The notes beneath the pieces are model-generated. The model ran no database searches. It worked only from the letters and a program-made list of their open reading frames with translations, and was not told the origin of the DNA. The position numbers were made by a program, and so were the translations under genes. 64,000 nucleotides of DNA from Paraglaciecola marina (GTDB lineage: Bacteria; Pseudomonadota; Gammaproteobacteria; Enterobacterales; Alteromonadaceae): contig NZ_ML178720.1 of the NCBI RefSeq assembly GCF_004360155.1, forward strand, positions 339,078 to 403,077. Direction: 5' to 3'. This document shows, in pieces, positions 48,052 to 57,945 of the stretch. Position 1 is the first letter of the stretch. Each line of letters starts with the position of its first letter.

Positions 48052-48486
48052 TTATTTAGTTAAATATTTTTTCGCGGCTGCAATAGCAAACTCATACCCT
48101 TGTGAGCCCAATCCACAAATCACGCCCTGAGCAATATCGGAAAGGTAGGAGTGCTTTCTAAACGCCTCTCTAGCATGCACATTTGATAAATGTACCTCTA
48201 TAAAAGGGATAGACACACTTAACAATGCATCTCTTAAGGCAATACTGGTATGAGTAAACGCCCCCGGATTAATGACAATAAAATCAACTTTGTTAAACGC
48301 TTTATGTACTGCATCAATTAATTCATGTTCCGCATTGGATTGCACATGAGTTAAACTAATACCAATAGATACAGCAAACCTATCTAACTTTTTATTAATT
48401 TGTTGTAGATTTTCAGAGCCATAAGTCTCTGGCTCTCTAGTACCCAACATATTTAAGTTGGGCCCATTAATGACTAATAAGTTCAC
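48052..48486 (-). CDS. aroQ: Type II 3-dehydroquinate dehydratase
   Basis: AroQ dehydrates 3-dehydroquinate in the shikimate pathway. The family opening [20 protein letters not shown] has the catalytic Tyr22; NPGAFTHTS and [18 protein letters not shown] supply other active-site residues. At 144 residues it is of normal length. It is 46 bases upstream of accB, same strand, and divergent from acpH. Confidence 0.96.
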   Translation of the reverse strand: MNLLVINGPNLNMLGTREPETYGSENLQQINKKLDRFAVSIGISLTHVQSNAEHELIDAVHKAFNKVDFIVINPGAFTHTSIALRDALLSVSIPFIEVHLSNVHAREAFRKHSYLSDIAQGVICGLGSQGYEFAIAAAKKYLTK

Positions 48487-48637
48487 TAGCTGACCATTTT
48501 ACGTACAATATATGTACTAGAATTGAAATTATCGGACCATTATAGTGGGTAAATAGAAATTAGCAGCAAAATACTGGTCTTATCTGCGAAGATTACCGCA
48601 AAGTTTATAAAAATTGTATTTTTATCACTCGCTTTTT

Positions 48638-48643
48638 AGGGAG
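48638..48643 (+). promoter_or_regulatory. Shine-Dalgarno placing the acpH start at an ATC codon
   Basis: AGGGAG lies 8 bases before the ATC at 48652-48654, ideal spacing. It directly follows an in-frame TAG (48637-48639), so no upstream start exists. The next standard start codon in frame, GTG at 48727, has no such site. Confidence 0.6.
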
Positions 48644-48651
48644 CTTTTGCT

Positions 48652-49251
48652 ATCAATTATATCGCCCATATTCACCTAGCTAATCATACTCGTACTAGCT
48701 TAGTTGGAAACTTTTTAGGGGATTTTGTGAGGGGCTCCGAACTAAGTCATTTACCTTCAGACATTGAGTTAGGAGTCCGTATGCATCGCAGCGTAGATAC
48801 GTTTACGGATAGCCATCCACTAGTATTGGATCTTAAAAAAGAATTCACTGGGAAACTTCGCAGAATGTCAGGGGTCATAATCGACATATATTTTGATTAT
48901 TTATTAATGACGAATTGGAAAGACTATTCTACTTCTTACAGTAACATTTTATTTGCTCAGTTTTATGATGAGCTTGAGAAGTTCAGTTTACCCATAAGCA
49001 CCGAATTTGATAAACAAGCTGAAAGACTTATAAAATATCGATGGCTTAACCAATATTCCAATCGAGATACTTGTTTTCAAGCATTTTCTTCAATTGAATC
49101 AAGGCTAGGAAATAAAATACAATTTGCTGTTGACGCCAACCATTTTATCAAACAAAACCATAATCTATTTGCAAGAAAATTTTCACAGTTTTACCCAGAG
49201 TTATTAGAACATGGAGTAAACTTTGTTCAATCATCTACAGCCCCCAAGTAA
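48652..49251 (+). CDS. acpH: Acyl carrier protein phosphodiesterase, apparent ATC start
   Basis: AcpH removes the 4'-phosphopantetheine group from acyl carrier protein. In this frame the codons from 48652 read [17 protein letters not shown] followed by [11 protein letters not shown], closely matching the family N-terminus (M-NFLAHLHLA and later GNLLADFVRG). The later text ([22 protein letters not shown]) confirms the family. The first codon is ATC, not ATG. From there the product is 199 residues, near E. coli's 193; from the GTG at 48727 it would lack 25 conserved residues including a likely metal-binding HxH. Either a rare initiation codon, a start-codon mutation, or a base-call error. Confidence 0.8.
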   Translation: MNYIAHIHLANHTRTSLVGNFLGDFVRGSELSHLPSDIELGVRMHRSVDTFTDSHPLVLDLKKEFTGKLRRMSGVIIDIYFDYLLMTNWKDYSTSYSNILFAQFYDELEKFSLPISTEFDKQAERLIKYRWLNQYSNRDTCFQAFSSIESRLGNKIQFAVDANHFIKQNHNLFARKFSQFYPELLEHGVNFVQSSTAPK

Positions 49252-49262
49252 GAGAAAGCACC

Positions 49263-49892
49263 ATGGCTATTAAAGAAATAAAACACCCGCTAATTCAACA
49301 TAAAATAGGCCTAATGCGTAAAAAAGGCATAAGTAGTAAAGATTTTCGTGAGCTTGCTAGTGAAGTAGGAAACTTGCTTACCTACGAGGCAACGAGAGAC
49401 TTACAAACAGAACAAACAACCATTACAGCTTGGGATGGACAACAATTACAAACTGAGAAGATTAAAGGTAAAAAAATAACAGTTGTGCCCATACTAAGGG
49501 CTGGGTTAGGAATGTTGGACGGTGTACTACAACTGATCCCTAATGCAAAAATTAGCGTGGTTGGTTTATACAGAGATGAAGAAACACTGCAACCTGTAGC
49601 CTATTTCGACAAAGTAGTAAAAGATATTACCAAACGAACAGCACTAATCGTTGACCCAATGTTAGCTACGGGAGGAACGCTAATAGCCACTATTGATTTA
49701 CTCAAACAAAAAGGATGTACCGATATTATGGGGTTATTTTTAGTTGCCGCCCCAGAGGGTATTGCCGCGTTAGAAGCTGCACATCCAGATATAGATATTT
49801 ATACTGCATCAGTAGATGAGAAACTTAACGAGCAAGGTTACATATTACCTGGACTAGGGGATGCTGGAGATAAAATTTTTGGCACCCGATAA
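49263..49892 (+). CDS. upp: Uracil phosphoribosyltransferase
   Basis: Upp salvages uracil to UMP using PRPP. The 209-residue product (E. coli 208) shows [12 protein letters not shown] at the N-terminus, the PRPP loop [10 protein letters not shown] near residue 130 and the C-terminal [10 protein letters not shown] uracil-binding loop. It starts 11 bases after acpH, so the two may share a transcript. It converges with dsbD. Confidence 0.97.
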   Translation: MAIKEIKHPLIQHKIGLMRKKGISSKDFRELASEVGNLLTYEATRDLQTEQTTITAWDGQQLQTEKIKGKKITVVPILRAGLGMLDGVLQLIPNAKISVVGLYRDEETLQPVAYFDKVVKDITKRTALIVDPMLATGGTLIATIDLLKQKGCTDIMGLFLVAAPEGIAALEAAHPDIDIYTASVDEKLNEQGYILPGLGDAGDKIFGTR

Positions 49893-49960
49893 AGGCTTTT
49901 AACCATTAAATTACAGGGTACTTACGTTAAACCCAAAGCTAGTACCTTACGCATTAAACA

Positions 49961-51760
49961 TTAAAAAATACGAGTTACGTGTTGCTCAAAGGTGCTCGCT
50001 TTCATAAACCCCGTCACTCTTGCAGAACTCAGTTCTTGGCCACTTTCATCAAAGAATAAAATCGTTGGTAAACCCAAAACTGAAAAGTGCTCTTGAAATG
50101 CTAGGTTATCGGGGTTGTTATCAGTCAAATCAATTTGCATCCATACCGTATGGCTTAAAGCATCAACTACAGCTTGATCAGAAAATGTATATTTCTCAAA
50201 CTCTTTACACGCCACGCACCAATCAGCATAGAGGTCTAACATGACAGTCTTTCCTTCACCATTGGCTTCAGCCAAAGCTTCTTCAAAAGCTTCAAGACTA
50301 GTAACTTGCTTAAACTTAACGTGTGAAATTTTACCAATATTATCTTCGCCAACAGTATCTTGGTAAAAAATACTGTTCGTGGTTTGATATCCATAGATTG
50401 CAGATATAAACAAACCAACAAAAATAATTAAAGCCCTAACGCCTTTGAAAAAAGACACAGCTGTGGTTTGGTTCATCACATAAAAATAAGTAAAGCTTAC
50501 TAACCCCAACAGCGACCATGCTATATCAGTTGCCACATGAGTCACTAAACGCTCAACAAACATTATGGCTACCGCCAGCATCATGAACCCAAACGCTACT
50601 TTAACAATGTTCATCCAGTGCCCAGCTTTAGGCAGCAATTTACCACCTGTGATACCAAATAAAATCAGTGGTATCCCCATGCCGAGACTTAACACATATA
50701 AAGCACTAAAACCTAAGACGAGGTCGCCACTTTGAGCAATAAATAATAAAATTCCAGTTAGTGGTGCTGTTGTACACGGTGAGGCAACCAGGCCCGAAAT
50801 AGCCCCCATTACGAGTACACCCAAATAACTACCACTGGTTTGTTTGTTACTCATTGCATTAAGTTTTTCTTGCCATGCAGATGGCAGCTGCAATTCATAA
50901 GCCCCAAACATCACAATTGCCAATAAAATAAAGATAACAATTAACGTAATTAGAATCGCCGGGTGCTGCAGGCTAGCCTGAAATTGTACCCCAGCAGAGG
51001 CCACGATTAGTCCTAATAAGGAGTAAGTGAGAGCCATGCCTTGAACGTAAATAAAAGAAAGACTGAAGGCTCTAGAGGTACTCATACTGATACCCTGGCC
51101 AATAACAATACCAGATAAAATTGGGTACATAGGAAACACGCAAGGTGTAAAAGCTAACCCCACACCTAAGCCTAAAAATATTAGTAAGGTCCACAGCAAA
51201 CTTTTTTCACTAGATAATAAGCTTGCAAGCTCAAATTGCTCTGAAACAACTGGAGCAGCAGAGTTATGATTACCGGCATCAACTACTGAGCTATTAGCCT
51301 CATTAGCAATTACACTTTCTAAAAAGACTTCTTTGGTGACAGGAGGATAACAAAGACCAGCATCTGCACAGCCTTGATAGCGAATTTTTACAACCCCATC
51401 TTTGGCTGCAAAAATTATAGGATATTGGACTTCTAATTCACCACGAAACACATCAGACAATCCAAAAAACTCATCTTCTACCTGCATCGCCTCAGGAAAC
51501 ACAGGTTCCCCTAACTCAGTCTGTTTTAATGCTGTCTTAAATTGCTTTTTATATAAATAATAGTCATCTGCAATTTTCCACTTTAATATCAATTGACCAC
51601 TTCTTTGTTCAAAATCAAACTGAAAGGCCTCGTCTACTTTCAAAAACTCAGGCTCGTCTGCAAATAAATCAGCCAATGGGTCTACCGATTGCGCAAAGCT
51701 ACCCAAGCAAAACAAACTAGAAAAAACAAATAAAATGACACGATTAGCAACTAAGTTCAT
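49961..51760 (-). CDS. dsbD: Thiol:disulfide interchange protein DsbD
   Basis: DsbD carries electrons from cytosolic thioredoxin to periplasmic disulfide proteins. A signal peptide (about 1-23) precedes the N-terminal alpha domain with its redox pair in YQGCADAGLCYPP. Eight membrane helices (about 190-455) follow, with the paired cysteines in FTPCVFPM and SPCTTAPL. The C-terminal thioredoxin-like gamma domain has WCVACKEF near residue 515. All six redox cysteines are present. It fits with trxA and gor in the same window. Confidence 0.95.
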   Translation of the reverse strand: MNLVANRVILFVFSSLFCLGSFAQSVDPLADLFADEPEFLKVDEAFQFDFEQRSGQLILKWKIADDYYLYKKQFKTALKQTELGEPVFPEAMQVEDEFFGLSDVFRGELEVQYPIIFAAKDGVVKIRYQGCADAGLCYPPVTKEVFLESVIANEANSSVVDAGNHNSAAPVVSEQFELASLLSSEKSLLWTLLIFLGLGVGLAFTPCVFPMYPILSGIVIGQGISMSTSRAFSLSFIYVQGMALTYSLLGLIVASAGVQFQASLQHPAILITLIVIFILLAIVMFGAYELQLPSAWQEKLNAMSNKQTSGSYLGVLVMGAISGLVASPCTTAPLTGILLFIAQSGDLVLGFSALYVLSLGMGIPLILFGITGGKLLPKAGHWMNIVKVAFGFMMLAVAIMFVERLVTHVATDIAWSLLGLVSFTYFYVMNQTTAVSFFKGVRALIIFVGLFISAIYGYQTTNSIFYQDTVGEDNIGKISHVKFKQVTSLEAFEEALAEANGEGKTVMLDLYADWCVACKEFEKYTFSDQAVVDALSHTVWMQIDLTDNNPDNLAFQEHFSVLGLPTILFFDESGQELSSARVTGFMKASTFEQHVTRIF

Positions 51761-52042
51761 GAACTACTCTTTTTAATTAAACAGTAACTAGGACAATATA
51801 CATATTGTAAATATCCCAAAGTTAAGCGTGTAAGCTTAAAAATATATTAAGAAAGTAAACTTTTAGTTAAAGACCCTTACTAATCTAAGAGTCTTTCAAC
51901 AGCCCCTACCACAAACAAAAGCAATATTTTGTAACAAAGCGACTCTTGGTTTATTCCAAGCTGAGCCCATTATAATAACAAATACACAGACTCTGGTATC
52001 AGTTAAAATAATACTTGGGTATACCATGATAAAGAGGCATTT

Positions 52043-52543
52043 TTGGCTAAATTATTTCTACTTTTCGCAATATTACCTATTGCTGAAATCGCGATACTAA
52101 TCAATGTGGGTGAATTAATTGGAGGCTGGTATACCATTGCCATCGTCATTTTTACCGCTTTTGTAGGAGCCCGTTTAGTTAGACAACAAGGCCTGACAAC
52201 ACTCACTCAAGCCCAGCAAAAAATGCAAACAGGGGTTATGCCAGGCCAAGAAATGGCTGAGGGTATACTCCTAGCAATCGCGGGGGTCCTTTTAGTTACG
52301 CCAGGGTTTATTACTGATATTGTAGGTTTTCTACTAACTCTGCCTATGACTAGGCCTATTATTGCTAGTAATTTGTTAAAACGACTGATTATTAAAACTG
52401 CAGAGCCCTCTTTTCACAATGGCTTTCAATCACCCCCACATTCAAAGCAAAACTCAGAAGATATTATTGAAGGTGAGTTTGAGCGCAAAGAATCGCCTTC
52501 TGGCAAACCAAGACTCAATGACGATTTAAATAAGCCAGATTAG
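52043..52543 (+). CDS. fxsA: FxsA family membrane protein
   Basis: The 166-residue product matches the FxsA pattern: opening ILPIAEIAILINVGELIG, then GARLVRQQG near residue 49, PGQEMAEGILLAIAGVLLVTPGFITDIVGFLLTLP, and a polar tail. It has three to four membrane segments. In E. coli FxsA counters phage T7 exclusion by F plasmid; the normal role is unknown. The start is a TTG at 52043 with an AGAGG site upstream; an ATG at 52025 is out of frame. Confidence 0.88.
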   Translation: MAKLFLLFAILPIAEIAILINVGELIGGWYTIAIVIFTAFVGARLVRQQGLTTLTQAQQKMQTGVMPGQEMAEGILLAIAGVLLVTPGFITDIVGFLLTLPMTRPIIASNLLKRLIIKTAEPSFHNGFQSPPHSKQNSEDIIEGEFERKESPSGKPRLNDDLNKPD

Positions 52544-52605
52544 ATTCCAGAAATTAATGATATGGGAAATCCAAAACAGCGCACCTAGCTCTATATAAAC
52601 TCTTG

Positions 52606-52621
52606 TGGCCTGATATCTGCT
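52606..52621 (+). promoter_or_regulatory. Candidate sigma-54 promoter of the glutamine synthetase gene
   Basis: The sequence has GG (52607-52608) and GC (52619-52620) exactly 10 bases apart inside TGGCC and CTGCT, the essential -24/-12 pattern. The gene starts 86 bases on. An upstream GCGCACC (52580-52586) might be an NtrC half-site, though its partner is not clear. Confidence 0.5.
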
Positions 52622-52706
52622 TCAACAAACTCAGATTTAGTATGTTTTACTTTAAAAAAATAAGGTAAATCCCTACACCCCTTTAAAGACAGACTGAGGA
52701 AAAGAT

Positions 52707-54881
52707 ATGAGTGGATTAACATCTCGTAAAAACGCTATAACAGAAATTACCAATCGCGCACCTAAATCGTGCAAAACACCAGAACCATTGAGCAAAATTT
52801 GGGCGAGCGATGTTTTTGGCTTAGCGGCTATGGAAGAAGCATTATCTAAAAACGCCTTTAAAGCTATCAAGAAGACAGTTCAAACCGGCGCTCCACTTGA
52901 TACAGCTACCGCAGACGTTGTTGCTGCCGCGATGAAAGATTGGGCTATCGCCAAGGGTGTTAAGTTTTTCTCGCATATCTTCTACCCAATGACCAATATC
53001 ACGGCTGAAAAACATGATGGTTTTATCATCACCAATTCAGACGGCGGAGCGATTACAGAATTTACAGGTAGCTTGTTGATAAAAGGCGAGCCTGATGGTT
53101 CTTCTTTCCCTAATGGTAGCTTGCGTATGACTAACGCAGCCCGTGGCTACACAGCATGGGATCCCACCAGTCCTGCATATGTAATGAAAACCGCCAATGG
53201 CGCAACATTAATGATCCCAAGCGTATTTATGTCTTGGACAGGCGAAGCACTAGATAAGAAAATTCCTTTGCTACGTTCAAACAAAGCAATGGATAAAGCG
53301 GCTCAAAAAGTACTAAGTTTAATGGGTGAAACTGAAATCGCTACCCTAAACTCTAGCTGTGGTGCTGAGCAAGAGTACTTTTTAGTTGATGAACACTTTG
53401 CTAACGCTCGCCCTGACCTATTGCTCGCGGGTCGTACTTTATTTGGCGCTGCTCCAGCAAAGGGTCAACAATTTGATGACCATTACTTTGGCGCTATACC
53501 AGCGAGAGTCCAAGTCTTTATGCAAGACTTTGAAGACAAGCTATATCGCATGGGAATTCCAGCAAAAACACACCACAACGAAGTTGCCCCGGGCCAATTT
53601 GAAATTGCTCCTTACTTCGAAGCTGCCAACGTAGCGGCTGATCATCAACAATTACTGATGACGTTAATGAAAAGCACAGCTAAAGAGCATGGCTTCTTGT
53701 GTTTATTACATGAAAAACCTTTTGCAGGTGTAAATGGTTCAGGTAAGCACGTTAACTGGTCAGTTGGTAATGCGACTCAAGGCAACTTGTTAGACCCAGG
53801 CAGCACACCCCATGATAACCTAAACTTCTTATTATTCTGTGGTGCTGTTATTAGAGGCGTACATAAATACGGACCACTTTTAAGAGCGGTAATCGCATCT
53901 GCTGCAAATGACCACCGCTTAGGTGCTAATGAAGCGCCACCAGCAATATTATCAGTTTACTTGGGAACTCAATTAGAAAGTGTTTTCAATGATATAAAAG
54001 AAGGTAAGTTACTTGAGAAAGCTAAAGGCGGCTTAATGGACTTAGGTCTATCTCAAATTCTTTCTTTCGAACGCGATCCAGGTGACCGTAACCGTACATC
54101 ACCGTTTGCATTTACTGGTAACCGTTTCGAATTTAGAGCTGTAGGTTCATCGCAGTCAGTATCAGGGCCATTAGTAGCCATGAATACTATGTTAGCTGAT
54201 TCACTAAGCTGGATTGCAGACAAACTAGAAGCGGTATTAGACAAAGGTGAAGACAAAACAGCTGCTGTCATCACAGTTCTTCAAGAGCTAATGGAAGAGC
54301 ACGGTAATGTTATCTTCGGTGGTGACGGTTATTCAAGTGAATGGCATAAAGCTGCTGTAGAAGAACGTGGCTTGAAAAACATTCCAACCACTGCCGATGC
54401 GCTACCTGCATTTAAAGAAGAATCTGTGGTTAAACTTTTTGAATCGACTGGCGTTCTATCTCCAGCAGAACTGGCTAGCCGTTTTGAAGTATACGCAGAG
54501 CAATATATCCTATCTATTGAAGTAGAAGCTAAGTTAGTAATTGGCATGGCCAGTACTAGAATATATCCAGCGACTATTGAATATCTAGATAGTTTATCTA
54601 GCACAGCTACCAACCTTAGTAAGTTGAATATCACAATTAGTCACAATAGTATTGACGAAATTGCCGCTGAAACAGACGCTATGATGGCTGCTGTACGTAA
54701 ACTTAAAGAAGCGATTGAGGTTGAGGAATTTGACTCTGTTGAAGCTCACCTTAATTATTGTGCAGATACACTTTGTCCGTTAATGCTAGAGGTACGTACT
54801 CATGCAGATGCACTAGAATTAGTAGTCTCTGATGACTTATGGCCTTTACCTAAGTATCAAGAAATGTTGTTTATCAAGTAA
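52707..54881 (+). CDS. glnN: Glutamine synthetase type III
   Basis: The 724-residue product is far longer than the usual proteobacterial GSI (about 470) and fits GSIII: an opening ending in IWASDVFG, then KFFSHIFYPMTN near residue 90, FANARPDLLLAGRTLFG, NGSGKHVNWSVG near residue 348, ANDHRLGANEAPPAI near residue 397 and FTGNRFEFRAVGSS near residue 470. It makes glutamine from glutamate, ammonia and ATP. GSIII is typical of Bacteroidetes and cyanobacteria and patchy in marine gammaproteobacteria, so it is probably an extra, nitrogen-regulated enzyme. A candidate sigma-54 promoter supports that. A strong terminator follows. Confidence 0.93.
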   Translation: MSGLTSRKNAITEITNRAPKSCKTPEPLSKIWASDVFGLAAMEEALSKNAFKAIKKTVQTGAPLDTATADVVAAAMKDWAIAKGVKFFSHIFYPMTNITAEKHDGFIITNSDGGAITEFTGSLLIKGEPDGSSFPNGSLRMTNAARGYTAWDPTSPAYVMKTANGATLMIPSVFMSWTGEALDKKIPLLRSNKAMDKAAQKVLSLMGETEIATLNSSCGAEQEYFLVDEHFANARPDLLLAGRTLFGAAPAKGQQFDDHYFGAIPARVQVFMQDFEDKLYRMGIPAKTHHNEVAPGQFEIAPYFEAANVAADHQQLLMTLMKSTAKEHGFLCLLHEKPFAGVNGSGKHVNWSVGNATQGNLLDPGSTPHDNLNFLLFCGAVIRGVHKYGPLLRAVIASAANDHRLGANEAPPAILSVYLGTQLESVFNDIKEGKLLEKAKGGLMDLGLSQILSFERDPGDRNRTSPFAFTGNRFEFRAVGSSQSVSGPLVAMNTMLADSLSWIADKLEAVLDKGEDKTAAVITVLQELMEEHGNVIFGGDGYSSEWHKAAVEERGLKNIPTTADALPAFKEESVVKLFESTGVLSPAELASRFEVYAEQYILSIEVEAKLVIGMASTRIYPATIEYLDSLSSTATNLSKLNITISHNSIDEIAAETDAMMAAVRKLKEAIEVEEFDSVEAHLNYCADTLCPLMLEVRTHADALELVVSDDLWPLPKYQEMLFIK

Positions 54882-54906
54882 TCAAAACATAAATTTCAAA
54901 TCTACA

Positions 54907-54938
54907 AGAAAAAGAGCTCCGGCTCTTTTTCTTTTTTT
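54907..54938 (+). terminator. Intrinsic terminator after glnN
   Basis: An 11-bp stem (54907-54917 with 54922-54932), a TCCG loop and a T7 run to 54938. Confidence 0.9.
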
Positions 54939-55003
54939 AAAGCTGCTAACTGCTAAACTCCTCCGTATTACACTCAACAATACATACCCCGCGGATATAT
55001 ACA

Positions 55004-55279
55004 ATGAAAGCCTGCGCCTGCCATATTCTAGTAAAAGACCAAGCATTAGCTGAAAAACTAAAGTTACAACTTAAAAAAGGGGAAGACTTTCATAAGCTAG
55101 CTAAAAAGCATTCAATCTGTCCCTCAGGCAAGCGAGGTGGCGATTTAGGAGAGTTTAGTCCAGGTTCTATGGTTAAAGCTTTTGACAATGTGGTATTTAA
55201 AAAAGAAATTTTAACCGTACATGGGCCCGTAAAAACAAAGTTTGGTTACCACCTAATTAAAACTTTATATAGAAACTAA
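55004..55279 (+). CDS. ppiC: Parvulin-type peptidyl-prolyl isomerase
   Basis: The 91-residue single-domain parvulin has the family pattern ACHILVKD (residues 4-11), [33 protein letters not shown], and the C-terminal TKFGYHLIK. It lacks a signal peptide, so it is cytosolic and speeds proline isomerisation during folding. It stands alone between two terminators, with its own promoter presumably in the gap after glnN. Confidence 0.94.
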   Translation: MKACACHILVKDQALAEKLKLQLKKGEDFHKLAKKHSICPSGKRGGDLGEFSPGSMVKAFDNVVFKKEILTVHGPVKTKFGYHLIKTLYRN

Positions 55280-55300
55280 TCACAATTATTAGGCAATAAA

Positions 55301-55324
55301 AAAGCTCCTTTTAGGAGCTTTCTT
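55301..55324. terminator. Terminator after ppiC
   Basis: The stem AAAGCTCCT (55301-55309) / AGGAGCTTT (55313-55321) has a 3-base loop and A-rich 5' flank. It lies between convergent genes ppiC and arcA and can serve both. Confidence 0.75.
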
Positions 55325-55352
55325 AAATTTTATAATAGGTTTGTAGTGATAA

Positions 55353-56060
55353 TTATGAATCTACAGAGCCACAAAAACGGTAACCTTCTCCGTGAATAGT
55401 AACAATCAAATCATCCGCATTCACTTCTGACTCAAAGTGCTTACGTATGCGTCGTATAGTAACATCTACTGTACGGTCATTCGGACGCAATTCACGCCCC
55501 GTCATTTCCATAATTAACTGTTCTCTAGTCAGTATTTTACCTGGATTATTTAAGAACAAATGCAATGCTCTAAATTCACTACGAGGTAAACGGAATTCTT
55601 TCGTACTTGGAGATATTAAGCTGCGGCTGTCACCATCTAACGTCCAACCATTAAAGCTGACTCGGCTAGGCAAGTCATCATCTTCACTACTGTTGGTAGT
55701 TCGTGTTAATAAGTTTCTAGCTCTAATAGTTAATTCACGTGGATTAAATGGCTTAGTTAGATAGTCATCTGCGCCGATTTCTAATCCTAAAATACGATCT
55801 ACGTCGTTATCTCTACCGGTTAAAAATATTAGTCCGATATTTTTACGACCGCGTACTTCTCGGGCCAAAATCAAACCGTTTTTACCCGGAAGGTTAATAT
55901 CCATAATGACTAAATTGATAGTGTTGTTTTCAAAGAAGTCATGCATTTGCTCGCCGTTCTCAGCTTCGAATACATTGTACCCTTCTGCTTCGAACAAGCT
56001 TTTTAAAGTGGTACGAGTAACGACTTCGTCTTCAACAATTAATACGTTAGGAGTCTGCAT
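55353..56060 (-). CDS. arcA: Aerobic respiration response regulator ArcA
   Basis: The 235-residue OmpR-type regulator has a receiver domain with phospho-Asp54 ([11 protein letters not shown]), conserved acidic residues near 10-11, Lys in [11 protein letters not shown], and a C-terminal winged helix ([25 protein letters not shown]). The N-terminus and wing match ArcA, which switches genes between aerobic and anaerobic respiration. The neighbouring kinase gene at 56186-57835 is not ArcB-like, so ArcB must be encoded elsewhere. Confidence 0.93.
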   Translation of the reverse strand: MQTPNVLIVEDEVVTRTTLKSLFEAEGYNVFEAENGEQMHDFFENNTINLVIMDINLPGKNGLILAREVRGRKNIGLIFLTGRDNDVDRILGLEIGADDYLTKPFNPRELTIRARNLLTRTTNSSEDDDLPSRVSFNGWTLDGDSRSLISPSTKEFRLPRSEFRALHLFLNNPGKILTREQLIMEMTGRELRPNDRTVDVTIRRIRKHFESEVNADDLIVTIHGEGYRFCGSVDS

Positions 56061-56185
56061 GATTCGGGCCTAGTTAAAAATTTGTGTAAAAGTTTATCAG
56101 AAAATATCTAAAAATCAGTAGCATAATTACATATTAAGTAAAAAATAGCGCATTTAAACACAGGAAAATAGTCTTCTTTGTTTAT

Positions 56186-57835
56186 TTATTTAAAAGTACT
56201 AGCATTTACATGCTTCGAATCGACTATTTTCACTGGAAACATAATAGAAAAATGCACCCCGTGATCTTCTTCACTTACAATTGAAATCGAACCATTTAAA
56301 CCTTGAGTCACCAGATTGTAGACTAAATGCATCCCTAGTCCACTTCCCCCCTGTCCGCGCTTAGTCGTAACAAAAGGGTCAAAGATTCGCTTACACAATT
56401 GTTCAGGAATACCTTTTCCATTATCTACGAAGTCGATTTTGACCTTACTATTTTCAATTAGTTCTATTTTAATATTAATATCACCTTCTCCCATGCCTTC
56501 AAAGCCATGAATAATGGAGTTCATAATTAAATTAATCATAATTTGATTAATAGGTCCCGCTTTTGACTCAACTATAAGGTCATCAGAACAAGCAATATGT
56601 ATTTTGTAAGGCGTTTTCTTCAACGTAGGGCCCATTGAAATCAGAATTTCGCTCATCAAGTTCGAAAATGAAAATACTCTGCTACTCTCTGAAGACTGAT
56701 CAACCGCCACTTGTTTAAAACTAGAAATTAACTCAGCAGCTCTATTTAAATTTCGATAAATAATATTGAGATTTTCTTCACCTTCATCAATAAATTTAGT
56801 CAAAGCACTCGCTTTGAGGGTTTTACCTTCAAAAGCTACTCGCATTTCTGCAAGCCTATCTAACATCATAGTAGAGGCTGTCACCCCTAAGCCAATTGGA
56901 GTATTAACTTCATGTGCAACACCAGCAACCATGTCCCCCAAAGAAGCCATTTTTTCATTTTGTACAATTTGTCTTTGAAATTGATGTAACTGCTCTAGGG
57001 TATGAATAAGTTCACTATTTGCTTCTTTTAAGGCCAAAGTACGCTGTTGCACTTTTCCCTCCAGACTTACAGTCAACTTAAGCTGTTCTGCCTCGGCTTG
57101 TGCTTGCTTATCTATATATTCTTGAGTATTGAACAACATTCCATTGAAGGCACTACCTAATATGTCTAACTCCTTAATACCATGTGCATCTACTCTACTT
57201 GAGTAATCTTTGGTTCTAGAGATACGTTGCACCAGCTTACCCATACCTTCTATAGGGGAAGTAATTGATCGTTGCAATTTAAAAACTAAAAGAAAGCACA
57301 CCGCTAAACAAAGTAAAAATACCCCAAGGGTGATAATAAAAGAGCGTGTAATTAGTAAATCTAGAGAGGCAACTGAAGACCTAATATAGACGTAACCAAT
57401 CAGTTTATCTTCTAAATAGATGGGCCTGACTACCTCCATAACATCGAGGGATTTTTGAGGGGTAAATAACTCATTAATTTGTGAGTACTTGGCTCTAACG
57501 GGAGCTATTCCAGTTTTATTGTAACTAGCTAACAAACTCAACTTAGGCTCATCATCCACCTTATATATATGAACATTTTCAATTGTAGGTGAAGACACTA
57601 AAGCACTTAACATTAGCTCTAAAACTCTGACATCATCTTCAACGATAAATGGTTTAGCTTGAAGCCCCGTTACCTCTGCGGCAACAACAACACTTCGTTC
57701 AAGCGTTTTTTGGTATGTCATTATTTGGCTATATAAATTAATAGAAGAAGAAAGACTTAGAGTAAGTGCAATAACGGCCATTACACCCCATAATATGAGG
57801 CTTTTAATCGAAAGAAATGTTTTCTTAGCTACCAT
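56186..57835 (-). CDS. Membrane sensor histidine kinase
   Basis: From the ATG at 57835 (a TTG 10 codons upstream has no better ribosome site) the product is 549 residues. Two membrane helices (about 10-35 and 165-190) flank a periplasmic sensor, followed by HAMP, a coiled coil, a dimerisation domain with VAHEVNTPIGLG (phospho-His near residue 300) and an ATPase domain with VDNGKGIP and GSGLGMHL. The HEVNTPIG form is that of non-orthodox HATPase kinases related to those for c-di-GMP or dicarboxylate control. No response regulator gene is next to it except arcA, which is a separate unit; its partner is unknown. Confidence 0.88.
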   Translation of the reverse strand: MVAKKTFLSIKSLILWGVMAVIALTLSLSSSINLYSQIMTYQKTLERSVVVAAEVTGLQAKPFIVEDDVRVLELMLSALVSSPTIENVHIYKVDDEPKLSLLASYNKTGIAPVRAKYSQINELFTPQKSLDVMEVVRPIYLEDKLIGYVYIRSSVASLDLLITRSFIITLGVFLLCLAVCFLLVFKLQRSITSPIEGMGKLVQRISRTKDYSSRVDAHGIKELDILGSAFNGMLFNTQEYIDKQAQAEAEQLKLTVSLEGKVQQRTLALKEANSELIHTLEQLHQFQRQIVQNEKMASLGDMVAGVAHEVNTPIGLGVTASTMMLDRLAEMRVAFEGKTLKASALTKFIDEGEENLNIIYRNLNRAAELISSFKQVAVDQSSESSRVFSFSNLMSEILISMGPTLKKTPYKIHIACSDDLIVESKAGPINQIMINLIMNSIIHGFEGMGEGDINIKIELIENSKVKIDFVDNGKGIPEQLCKRIFDPFVTTKRGQGGSGLGMHLVYNLVTQGLNGSISIVSEEDHGVHFSIMFPVKIVDSKHVNASTFK

Positions 57836-57945
57836 ATGAATCTTATATTGCCCCAAATTTACCAAAATGACGATCTGGTCATTAAATTACTATCTCGCAA
57901 CGAAATACTTGCATTAAATTTAGAATTAAATCAGCTAAAAGCATA

